Assembly: GCA_902780385.1 (NCBI GenBank)
Contig: CACZFF010000024.1
Span: 1 to 44,447 of the forward strand
Length of the DNA stretch: 44,447 nt
Reading direction: 5' to 3'
From: an uncultured Lachnospiraceae bacterium
Lineage (GTDB): Bacteria > Bacillota > Clostridia > Lachnospirales > Lachnospiraceae
Below, in pieces: positions 16,594 to 23,771 of the stretch (positions are counted from its first letter, which is position 1; each line of letters opens with the position of its first letter). A program made the position numbers and the translations under genes. Below the pieces are notes generated by a model. It was given only the letters and a program-made list of their open reading frames with translations, did no database searches and was not told the DNA's origin.

Positions 16594-17505
16594 TCAGCTG
16601 ATTTTTCCCTCGGCTTTTTCCTCGAGAACGCGGATGGCATGATAGGCAAAAGTCGTATAGGGCACTTCAATACCGACTGCCTCCGCCTTTCTCATCAGAG
16701 CACCTGCAAACATATCAATTTCAGTGGGGCGGCCGGCATCGATATCCTGAAGCGTGGAAAAGCGGGCATCCGGCTTGACACGGCCATGCTTGTTCTCTTC
16801 ATACTCTATGGTGACTCCATATGCAGCGGCAACGCGGATCGCTTCGCCAAAGAGCTGATCATGGATAAACCGCACATGCGGACTGTCGACATAGGCCTCA
16901 AAGCCGACATTCAGAATCGCCTGCGGCAGATTATTGCTGATATTCAGGGCAAACTTCTGCCACTGCTCGGTATAAATATCCGAAGAAAAGCGGTGGGCAA
17001 TTCCGGCCTTCGTCAGAAGCCTGTCCAGCGCCTCTGCCGGCGGTGTCATTTCGGGTGTGTTTTTGTCTCCGAATATAAGTCCCTTGGCATCGAGATTATA
17101 ATCAATTGCATTACCCACCCTGGTGGACTGGACGAACATGAAGGCATTGAGCAGATGCTCCTCACCGATCAGCTCTGCCAGCGTCTCCTCACTGTCAATG
17201 CCGTTGAGAGCACTGACGACCACAGTGTGCGGAGCCGTCATCAGCTTGACGCTGTCAAGTATCTGACGGAAGCCGTTGTACTTGGTTGTGATCAGGATCA
17301 GATCCGCCCCTGTCGCCTCCTCAGGCGTGCAGACATTGGGAAAGACCTTCTCTCCGTTGATCACAAGTCCTTTTTCCCGAAGCCTCAGCGCCCGCTCACC
17401 TTCTGCGATGACACAGAAGTTATCTCCAAGCGTATCCCTGAGTCCTCTGATAAAAAATGCGCCGACTGCACCGGCACCGATCAGCGCTACTGTCCTGAAT
17501 TCCAT
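16594..17505 (-). CDS. panE: 2-dehydropantoate 2-reductase (ketopantoate reductase)
   Basis: A 303-residue ApbA/PanE-family enzyme that reduces ketopantoate to pantoate with NADPH in pantothenate and CoA synthesis. The N-terminal Rossmann domain has GAGAVG at 10-15; the catalytic lysine lies in the EQWQKFALN segment and a substrate-binding stretch NNLPQAIL follows, with the helical C-terminal domain after about residue 170. Some members act on other 2-oxoacids, so the substrate is probable, not proven. No other pan gene is adjacent. AAGAGG precedes the ATG closely. It heads a pair with the small membrane protein. Confidence 0.85.
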   Translation of the reverse strand: MEFRTVALIGAGAVGAFFIRGLRDTLGDNFCVIAEGERALRLREKGLVINGEKVFPNVCTPEEATGADLILITTKYNGFRQILDSVKLMTAPHTVVVSALNGIDSEETLAELIGEEHLLNAFMFVQSTRVGNAIDYNLDAKGLIFGDKNTPEMTPPAEALDRLLTKAGIAHRFSSDIYTEQWQKFALNISNNLPQAILNVGFEAYVDSPHVRFIHDQLFGEAIRVAAAYGVTIEYEENKHGRVKPDARFSTLQDIDAGRPTEIDMFAGALMRKAEAVGIEVPYTTFAYHAIRVLEEKAEGKIS

Positions 17506-18206
17506 ATCCTCTTCTTACCTGCTTTCCATATCCCTTCGTAGCCCAGCTCTTCTTTCCAGGCACGAGTCTTCTCAATTCCTTCCTTACACCTTACAGCCTT
17601 TTCGTTACAATACACGCCCTCTCAAAGAGCGTATGCATGAACATTGCGTGCTCCTTACATAACTCTATCACAGTAAGAAGGCTTTTGCCACGAGCACTTG
17701 TACCAAAATGGAAAGCTGGCTGAAACCGGTCGCCCTTTGTTTTACCTGGTAGATGTGAATGTTTCAGGAATTCCTTTTGGTCACTACTCTTTTGGGGAAA
17801 ATGGGTGACTATTTTTCTTACAAAACATCAGGTCCGGAGGTTTTGGATGGGAAAAAGTCACCTGTACCGAGAAAGCATAGCGATATAGGTACTTCACGAG
17901 TAAAAGATCACCACTGCAGGAGAAGGAACAAAGCAGCCTAATTGAACAATTCTTGAAAAGACGCCCCTGTCTATAAGGGAAAGACATTAATAGGAACGAA
18001 AGGCATAAAAACACAAAAAAGCACAAGAAGGACAGGTTCGCTGCTCTTGTAAGTCCCGCTCGATATATGATATGATGGCTTTCGAGCCGCAAAACAGCGG
18101 GAATGAAAGAATTGGAAAAGTTGTCATACAAGGATTATCACGGAGAGACGCGTGAGAGCAGCTCGAGATCGGTGCAAGTGTGACTCTAATAACGAAAGGA
18201 GCCAAA
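17506..18206. other. 700-bp gap without a recognisable gene
   Basis: I see no conserved protein here. A 37-codon open stretch (about 17670-17790, including NGKLAETGRPLFYLVDVNV) could be a remnant, but I cannot assign it. GGTGAC...TTTTTC near 17800-17820 is complementary to GAAAAA...GTCACC near 17850-17862, so a long-loop hairpin is possible. The right end holds the argC promoter and leader. No T-box or riboswitch signature was found. Confidence 0.5.
18047..18076 (+). promoter_or_regulatory. Probable argC promoter
   Basis: TTGTAA (18047-18052) and TATGAT (18071-18076) have an 18-bp spacer. It is 130 bp upstream of the argC start, leaving a leader of about 120 nt. Confidence 0.5.
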
Positions 18207-19145
18207 ATGGCTAAGACGAAGGTTTATATCGACGGGCAGGCAGGGACGACCGGCCTGCAGATTTTTGACCGGATCGGATCCCGGGAAGATCTGGAGCTGA
18301 TGCGGATCGATGAAGATAAAAGACACGACAATGAAGAGCGCCGGAAGTTTCTCAACGCAGCGGATATCGTTTTTCTGTGCCTGCCGGATGATGGAGCAAG
18401 GGAAGCCGTATCTCTGATCGACAATCCCGATGTCCGTGTGATCGACGCCTCTACGGCTCATCGCACAAACGACGACTGGACCTACGGTTACCCCGAGCTG
18501 TCTGCAGAGCAGCGCGACGCGATTGCCAGGAGCAAAAGAGTTGCCAACCCCGGCTGTCATGCGACCGGCTTTATTTCCTGTGCGGCGCCTTTGGTTCGCA
18601 TGGGAATCGTTCCGGCAGATTACCCTTTCACTTGTTTTTCCCTGACCGGTTATTCGGGCGGCGGCAAGAAGATGATTGCGAATTATGAAGCTGAAGACAA
18701 GGCACAGGCACTCTATGCGCCCGGTATCTACGGACTGACCCTGCACCACAAGCATATCCCGGAAATGCAGAAGGTCTGCGCACTGGACAAGCCCCCGGTA
18801 TTTCTTCCTGTCGTAGATGATTATTACAAGGGCATGGCCACAACGATCATGCTCCACAATACTCTTCTGCCCGGAGCTCCCACTGCCGCACAGATCTGCG
18901 AAAAGCTGCAGGAATACTACAGCGGCCAGCATTTTGTAACTGTGATGCCTTTCGGCGAAAATGCATCCACTATCTATGCCGCGGAGCTTGCCGGCACAAA
19001 TCATCTGAAGATCGTGGTCTGCGGCCACGAGGACCAGACCTCCGTCACTGCCCTCTTCGACAACCTGGGCAAGGGAGCTTCCGGCGCTGCTGTTCAGAAC
19101 ATGAATATCATGCTCGGCATCGATGAAGCAACCGGACTGGAGTAA
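18207..19145 (+). CDS. argC: N-acetyl-gamma-glutamyl-phosphate reductase (type 2)
   Basis: A 312-residue enzyme for the third step of arginine and ornithine synthesis. It reduces N-acetylglutamyl phosphate to the semialdehyde with NADPH. The N-terminal dinucleotide site reads DGQAGTTG; the catalytic Cys117 lies in NPGCHATG; the compact length and LTGYSGGGKKMI segment mark the short (type 2) ArgC form. The start at 18207 follows AAAGGAG with 5-nt spacing; an in-frame ATG at 18180 lacks a ribosome-binding site. No other arg gene is adjacent. It is followed by an AT-rich repeat and a strong terminator. Confidence 0.94.
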   Translation: MAKTKVYIDGQAGTTGLQIFDRIGSREDLELMRIDEDKRHDNEERRKFLNAADIVFLCLPDDGAREAVSLIDNPDVRVIDASTAHRTNDDWTYGYPELSAEQRDAIARSKRVANPGCHATGFISCAAPLVRMGIVPADYPFTCFSLTGYSGGGKKMIANYEAEDKAQALYAPGIYGLTLHHKHIPEMQKVCALDKPPVFLPVVDDYYKGMATTIMLHNTLLPGAPTAAQICEKLQEYYSGQHFVTVMPFGENASTIYAAELAGTNHLKIVVCGHEDQTSVTALFDNLGKGASGAAVQNMNIMLGIDEATGLE

Positions 19146-19236
19146 TAGAGTCTGGAGTAATAGAGTAATGAAATAATAGATTAATGAAGTAATAAAGTAT
19201 TAATGAAGTAATAAAGTAATAAAGTAATGGAATAAT
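19141..19236. repeat. AGTAATA-type low-complexity repeat after argC
   Basis: Starting at the argC stop, the sequence repeats GAGTAATAGA, GAAGTAATAAAGTA and similar units about ten times. On the plus strand it provides stop codons in all frames. It has the appearance of slipped-strand expansion of a stop-codon-containing motif. Confidence 0.7.
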
Positions 19237-19269
19237 CTCCGCAAGCGAATTATTTATCAGGATCAAAAG

Positions 19270-19307
19270 ACTGCCCCGGCCTTTTATAGGCCGGGGCAGT
19301 TTATTTC
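19270..19307 (+). terminator. Bidirectional terminator between argC and the MerR regulator
   Basis: ACTGCCCCGGCCT pairs with AGGCCGGGGCAGT around a short loop, followed by TTTATTT on the plus strand. On the minus strand TCTTTTG follows, so it can serve both convergent genes. Confidence 0.92.
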
Positions 19308-19338
19308 CCTGCAATTCCTTGTATTTCCTGGTTTTCCC

Positions 19339-20154
19339 TTATTTCTTTTTCACCGGGTAGCAGACTTCCGTCACGAACTCATCAGGGTTCTGTGTCTCGT
19401 GAGGACTGACGTGGTAGATATTGAACATGGGCTCTGCGGGTTCATAGCCGTTTGCATCCATCCAGGCGATGACTGCCGAGTAGACATCTATGATCTGGGT
19501 GTAGCTGCCCTGGTAGGTGCAGCTCGCGACCGTCACTTCCGGAAGTGTGCGGAACTTCACATGTTCTGTATCCGGATAGCTTCCCTTGACGGTCTTCCAT
19601 GCCATCATTTCTACGTTTTCTTCCTTGTACTCGCCGTCAAGATAAGTCACTGCACACAGACAGGGATCATCCTCCACGAGATTCATGCGGCAGGTTTCTT
19701 CTGTCATCCTGCCCCAGATGATTCCTTCGTCCTCGTAGCGGGGAATAGTCATCCGGACAGTAGCGGCATAACGCTCGGGAAAGGTCTTGGGGGTAACGTT
19801 ATAACTCATGTCTTCTTCCTTTCTCAGCCTTTTTCTGGCTGCGTCCAGAAGCGTCAGCTTATTTGCCGTATCTTTTGACAGGGCCTCCAGTTCTTCCTGC
19901 CGGGCAGAAAAGAACTGTTCCAGTTTCTCTCTGTCATCGTAGACTTCAAGGATCCTGATGATATCCGCAAGCGGAAAGCCCATATCCTTCAGGGCCGCAA
20001 TACGGCCTGCGATAGGGAGCTGGTCCTCTCTGTAGTACCTGTAATCCGTGAAGCGGTCTGTTTCTGCCGGTTTCAAAAGACCGATCTCATCATAGTGGCG
20101 CAGCATTCTGACGCTGACTCTGGACAGTTTTGAAAACTCTCCGATTTTCAACAT
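19339..20154 (-). CDS. MerR-family regulator with GyrI-like effector domain
   Basis: A 271-residue transcription activator. Residues 1-70 are a winged-helix MerR domain (MLKIGEFSKLSRVSVRMLRH), about 75-110 the dimerising coiled coil, and 117-271 a GyrI-like/BltR-type ligand-binding domain. Proteins of this layout sense amphipathic drugs or metabolites and usually activate an efflux gene by twisting a 19-bp-spaced promoter. No transporter is adjacent, so the target is elsewhere or is the gene itself. GGAGGAGG precedes the ATG by about 7 nt. Confidence 0.9.
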   Translation of the reverse strand: MLKIGEFSKLSRVSVRMLRHYDEIGLLKPAETDRFTDYRYYREDQLPIAGRIAALKDMGFPLADIIRILEVYDDREKLEQFFSARQEELEALSKDTANKLTLLDAARKRLRKEEDMSYNVTPKTFPERYAATVRMTIPRYEDEGIIWGRMTEETCRMNLVEDDPCLCAVTYLDGEYKEENVEMMAWKTVKGSYPDTEHVKFRTLPEVTVASCTYQGSYTQIIDVYSAVIAWMDANGYEPAEPMFNIYHVSPHETQNPDEFVTEVCYPVKKK

Positions 20155-20320
20155 GGCGGTACCTCCTCCTGCTGTCTTTTTGAGCTCAGGTCAAGCATAA
20201 TGCCTGCCACAGTGTGAGAGTCAAGCGGTCTTTGCATTACAATCGGGTTTTTGCCTTTTTTTGCCTTGAAAATCACGCAAAAGCGCCTGTTATCTCGAAT
20301 TTCGCGGCGGTCCGTACTTA

Positions 20321-20380
20321 TACAAAGTCTTATCGCTTAATATAACGTCTTATCGGTTAATATAACGTCTTATCGCTTAA
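20321..20380. repeat. 20-bp tandem repeat, three copies
   Basis: Three consecutive 20-bp units run 20321-20340, 20341-20360 and 20361-20380, differing at only a few bases (core GTCTTATCGCTTAATATAAC). The last unit contains the stop codon of the AraC regulator (20377-20379), so the array seems to have grown outward from the gene end. Confidence 0.9.
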
Positions 20381-21273
20381 TTCTCTTTTCTATATTCACG
20401 GGGAGTGCATTCATAGATCTCACGGAAAATCTTACTGAAATAGCTGTCAGACATGAAACCGCATTTTTCGGCGATTTCAGAAATACTCATGCCGGTTCCC
20501 AAAAGGAGGGAAGCGGCCATCTGAGCCCGGTATTCGATCAGGAAGCGTACCGGTGTGCGGTCGACCGTCCGCTTGAAGCACCGCGTGCATTCCCGGGAGC
20601 TGACGCCCGCCGCCTGCGCGATCTCCGTCACTCCGATCTGATCGCCATAATTTTTGTAGACAAAGTCCAGCATCAGTTTCATACGCTCCAGATCCCGTTC
20701 ATTGCCTGCCTGATCCCTGGCAAGAATCTCTGCGGCCTCCTCGGAGAGCAGGATCAGAAAATCTCCCAGTATCTGTCTTACGGCCAGTTCATAGCCCCTG
20801 GGCTCCTCTCTCAAAACATCCAGAAGCTGCAGAATATAACCAATCAGCCGGATCCTTCTCTCTGTGTCGGGCTTTATATGCAGGAAGGTCAGGGATCTGG
20901 ACCGGAGAAGCGGCGAAAAATACTTTCTGTCCAGATAACTTCCGAACTCTCCGCCCGGAAAACGGGTATCGCAAGAAAGGGAGTAATAACCGCCGTCCAC
21001 CGGAAAGTCATAAGCGTGCAGAATACTTCCGTTGATATAAACAGCCTCACCCTGATGGATCTCCACGGTATTTTCCGGTGTCTGGAGCAAATAAGACCCT
21101 CTCTCCGTGTAGTTGATCTCGAACCATTCATGCCAGTGCCAGGGAATATGGTGCCCGATAAACACGTTGCTCTCATTGAAGTTGCACACAAAAGGCAGAC
21201 CCTCAGATTCTTTCTCCAGAAGTTCTTTACTGTCACTTGCCAGAACAAGTCTGTTTTTCTGATAACGTATCAT
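20377..21273 (-). CDS. AraC-family transcriptional regulator with cupin domain
   Basis: A 298-residue regulator. The N-terminal cupin sensor (about 30-150) has HWHEWFEINY, typical of sugar-responsive members. Two helix-turn-helix motifs occupy about 200-298, ending in the family pattern GFMSDSYFSKIFREIYECTPREYRK. It is divergent from the sugar-binding lipoprotein gene at 21665. The shared 391-bp region contains two copies of a 24-25-bp sequence, one over its own promoter and one beside the lipoprotein promoter. It therefore likely represses itself and activates the neighbour in response to a carbohydrate. Confidence 0.9.
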   Translation of the reverse strand: MIRYQKNRLVLASDSKELLEKESEGLPFVCNFNESNVFIGHHIPWHWHEWFEINYTERGSYLLQTPENTVEIHQGEAVYINGSILHAYDFPVDGGYYSLSCDTRFPGGEFGSYLDRKYFSPLLRSRSLTFLHIKPDTERRIRLIGYILQLLDVLREEPRGYELAVRQILGDFLILLSEEAAEILARDQAGNERDLERMKLMLDFVYKNYGDQIGVTEIAQAAGVSSRECTRCFKRTVDRTPVRFLIEYRAQMAASLLLGTGMSISEIAEKCGFMSDSYFSKIFREIYECTPREYRKEN

Positions 21274-21345
21274 TTCCGATCCTCACTTGTCTTAACTGAA
21301 ATCGCGTACAGGAAGATGTATATCGTCTATTACATGCTGTTCCAG

Positions 21346-21370
21346 GTCGGTTTTATTACATTTTATAGTC
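21346..21370. promoter_or_regulatory. Candidate AraC operator, site 1
   Basis: This 25-bp sequence GTCGGTTTTATTACATTTTA plus TAGTC matches 21458-21481 at about 22 of 25 positions. It overlaps the -10 region of the regulator's own promoter (21360-21365), a position expected for autorepression. Confidence 0.5.
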
Positions 21371-21388
21371 TCTTTATCACAATTTCAA
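21360..21388 (-). promoter_or_regulatory. Promoter of the AraC-type regulator
   Basis: On the minus strand, TTGAAA (21383-21388) and TAAAAT (21360-21365) are 17 bp apart. It lies 87 bp upstream of the regulator start codon. Confidence 0.6.
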
Positions 21389-21457
21389 CCCGCCCCACGA
21401 CCTATTTTTCCATGAAATTCCGGTGTTTCTTATAAAAATAAGGCCTTCATCGAGTGT

Positions 21458-21481
21458 GTCGGTTTTTTTACATTTTCAGTC
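21458..21481. promoter_or_regulatory. Candidate AraC operator, site 2
   Basis: A direct copy of site 1 in the same orientation, 112 bp away. It ends 10 bp before the -35 of the lipoprotein promoter, the usual place for an AraC-type activator. Confidence 0.5.
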
Positions 21482-21491
21482 AGCAAACCCT

Positions 21492-21521
21492 CTGAAATTA
21501 TTGCAGTAAAGCACCTATAAT
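21492..21521 (+). promoter_or_regulatory. Promoter of the sugar-binding lipoprotein gene
   Basis: CTGAAA (21492-21497) and a perfect TATAAT (21516-21521) are separated by 18 bp. A leader of about 135 nt follows. The imperfect -35 fits dependence on an activator. Confidence 0.6.
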
Positions 21522-21664
21522 CAAATCATCAAAGAAAACAGCAGGTCACAGAAAAACAGAAAAACAGAAAAAGAGTACAGCAAAACAATTCACCTGAAAC
21601 ATTAATGATTGATAAAAGACTGAACATCAAACACTGAAAAGACAGACATGAAGGAGGATTCAAA

Positions 21665-22708
21665 ATGAAAAAGTTTAGAAATGTCTTAGCCACCGGTATG
21701 ATCGCCATGATGTGCCTCACCGCCTGCGGAAGCAGCGCGTCGGGAAGCGGCTCTGCAGCAAACGCATCTGCAGACAGCGCTTCCACCGCCAAGGGAAGCA
21801 GCGCATATGATATCTGCTACGTCTCCACTGTGGAAGATGAATGGCTGTCGGAACTGCTTAAAGACATGAGCGTCAGCGCAGAAAACAACGATGTAGCACT
21901 GGAAGTCAAGCATGCAGGAAATGACTCCTCCAAGGTCATTCAGTGCATCGAGCAGGCAAAGGCAGAAGGCAAGGAAGCCACCATCGTCAACGTGGCCTAT
22001 TCCAGTGACGTGACAGCCTGTGTGGAAGCTGCCGGCGACATGAACCTTGTATTTGTCAACCGCCTGCCTGAGCCCGATGATTACAATCTCCTCGGCGGAA
22101 CAATCGCAGGTGTAGCCTCTGATGAAAACCTCGCAGGCACCTTCCAGGGCGAATTCCTTGCAGACTACTTCAAGGAAAAAGGCCAGACAGATGTCCGTTA
22201 TCTGCTGATCCAGGGACCTCTGGATCTGTCCCACTCCGTCATCCGTTCCCAGAAGCCTCTCGAAATCCTCAAGGACGCAGGCTTCAACATGGTCGAAGTC
22301 GCTACGATTTCCGCAGACTATGACCGCGCAAAGGCACAGCAGGGTGTCGAATCCTTCCTTGAAACAGGCAAAGAGTTTGACTGCATCATCTCCAACAACG
22401 ACGCAATGGCACTCGGCGCGATCAAGGCTCTGGAGAACAAAGGCATTGATCCCGCATCCATCCCGATCGTAGGTATCGATGCAACTGCTGACGCAGTAGA
22501 AGCAATCCAGAACGGAACCATGTCCATGAGCGTCTTCCAGAGTGCGGCAGGACAGGCAGAGGCAGCTATCCGCATCGCCAAGAACCTGATCGACGGCAAG
22601 CCCGCCGGCGAAGGAACCGGCTGCACAGTATCCGATGAGTGCGACAGCCTCTTCTACGTACCCTTTGAGAAAGTCACATCCGAGAACGTAAACGACTACG
22701 CGAAATAA
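21665..22708 (+). CDS. Periplasmic-type sugar-binding lipoprotein (ABC transporter)
   Basis: A 347-residue substrate-binding lipoprotein of the ribose/galactose (Peripla_BP_4) class. The signal ends at lipobox LTAC (Cys21), followed by a Ser/Ala/Gly linker to about residue 47 and two alpha/beta lobes. NNDAMALGAIKALE and IVGIDATADAVEAI are the characteristic hinge and C-lobe motifs. AAGGAGG precedes the ATG. No permease or ATPase is adjacent and a terminator follows, so it is an orphan that must use transporter parts encoded elsewhere or serve as a sensor. The divergent AraC gene is the likely regulator. Confidence 0.92.
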   Translation: MKKFRNVLATGMIAMMCLTACGSSASGSGSAANASADSASTAKGSSAYDICYVSTVEDEWLSELLKDMSVSAENNDVALEVKHAGNDSSKVIQCIEQAKAEGKEATIVNVAYSSDVTACVEAAGDMNLVFVNRLPEPDDYNLLGGTIAGVASDENLAGTFQGEFLADYFKEKGQTDVRYLLIQGPLDLSHSVIRSQKPLEILKDAGFNMVEVATISADYDRAKAQQGVESFLETGKEFDCIISNNDAMALGAIKALENKGIDPASIPIVGIDATADAVEAIQNGTMSMSVFQSAAGQAEAAIRIAKNLIDGKPAGEGTGCTVSDECDSLFYVPFEKVTSENVNDYAK

Positions 22709-22845
22709 GAAGTAAAAGAGAAATATCACACCTGATAACGGAAGCGATTACGCGAAACAGACTTTCGTAAACAAATACCGGGATAAAAGTCAGCAAATCA
22801 TCTTTTTAAATAGTTTAAATAGTTACCCCCACCCTCAAGAAAAGA

Positions 22846-22878
22846 GGCAGCCGCTGAAATGACGGCTGCCCCTTTTTT
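22846..22878 (+). terminator. Terminator of the sugar-binding lipoprotein gene
   Basis: GGCAGCCG and CGGCTGCC form an 8-bp stem around a 9-nt loop, followed by CCTTTTTTC. It is placed between convergent genes. Confidence 0.9.
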
Positions 22879-22898
22879 CATGTATTATTTCTTTCTTT

Positions 22899-23534
22899 TT
22901 ATTGCAGATTGTTCGTTACAGATTCGTATCTATTTTCGTAAAAAGAGACAACCTTCGGGAAAGAAACAACCGGAGCCGGCGGCACGGTGTGGCCGCCCAG
23001 CATTTTTTCCATCCAGATCATGTTGTACCATCTGTCAAATTTACAGGCGCATTTGTGAAATGTTCCGACTGTTTGATAACCCATTTTTTCGTGAAAGCGC
23101 ACACTGTCAAAAGTTAGGTACTGATCCTCCTTCTCTCCCGGGACAGCGATGCAGGCGTTGGCATTTAAGATATTCTGCCGTCTCAGAGCTTCTTCCAGTG
23201 AATCCAGCAGCCGTTTCCCGATCCCTCTGCCTCTTGCATCCTTGGAGACATAGATGGAGGTCTCGACACTCCAGTCATAAGCCGCTCTCTGCTTGAAGGA
23301 TCCGGCATAGGCATAGCCCAGGATCTCTCCCTTCTCTTCAGCCGCAATATAGGGATATTTCCGGAGGGTGCGCTCTATGCGGTCCCTCATTTCCTCCAGT
23401 GACGGCACTTCATACTCGTAGGTAATGGCAGTGTGCAGAACATAATGGGCATAAATGTCCCGGATCTGCCCTGCGTCCTCCGGACATGCTGTTCTGATTT
23501 TTATTTCCATCTTATCCAAATCTATTTGATCCAT
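22899..23534 (-). CDS. GNAT-family N-acetyltransferase (Pat-like)
   Basis: A 211-residue acetyltransferase resembling the phosphinothricin acetyltransferase group. The acetyl-CoA loop is RGRGIGKRLLDSL and the segment SIYVSKDARGRGIG is the family core; the YIAAEEKGEILGYAYA strand precedes it. Such enzymes acetylate amino groups of small molecules such as methionine derivatives or glufosinate-like amino acids. The C-terminal extension of about 25 residues after the core is unremarkable. The start may be 23534 (GGAG close by) or the internal ATG at residue 9. Its promoter was not identified. Confidence 0.88.
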   Translation of the reverse strand: MDQIDLDKMEIKIRTACPEDAGQIRDIYAHYVLHTAITYEYEVPSLEEMRDRIERTLRKYPYIAAEEKGEILGYAYAGSFKQRAAYDWSVETSIYVSKDARGRGIGKRLLDSLEEALRRQNILNANACIAVPGEKEDQYLTFDSVRFHEKMGYQTVGTFHKCACKFDRWYNMIWMEKMLGGHTVPPAPVVSFPKVVSFYENRYESVTNNLQ

Positions 23535-23771
23535 TGATCTCCATTGATTTCCATAGATTTCCGTCGCTCAAAATCTGTCGATTCCAGACATTTTTAAAAA
23601 CGGACACCCGGCGATTTTCGAATACATGGGGGCGCTAACAAACCGCTGTGCGGTTTGAGGGGCATGGCCTCGCCATGCGCGCCATGCGGAGCAATCGACT
23701 TTTACTCCCTTGGTGGAGGCAGTCACGCTGCCATGGCAGTTCCCGTTGCTATTTATTCCCTGTGCGAATAC
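23535..23771. repeat. Short palindrome cluster between GNAT and M20 genes
   Basis: This gap contains AAACCGC/GCGGTTT (about 23640-23658), GGCATGGC/GCCATGC copies (23662-23690) and GGCAG/CTGCC (23718-23732). It resembles, in style but not in sequence, the hairpin cluster at 3002-3290. No coding sequence or T-run terminator was found. Confidence 0.55.

Noticed and set aside
18080-18200. A T-box leader for argC.
   Set aside because: No specifier stem-loop, AGNUGGUG-type box or TGGNACCGCG element could be found, and there is no terminator before argC.
18186-19028. A 280-codon minus-strand frame opposite argC.
   Set aside because: It shadows the argC coding frame and lacks any recognisable domain or start signal.
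21686-22729. A 347-codon minus-strand frame covering the sugar-binding lipoprotein gene.
   Set aside because: It is an antisense shadow of equal length to a gene with a clear lipobox and family motifs; the antisense protein is rich in Cys and Val in a way real proteins are not.
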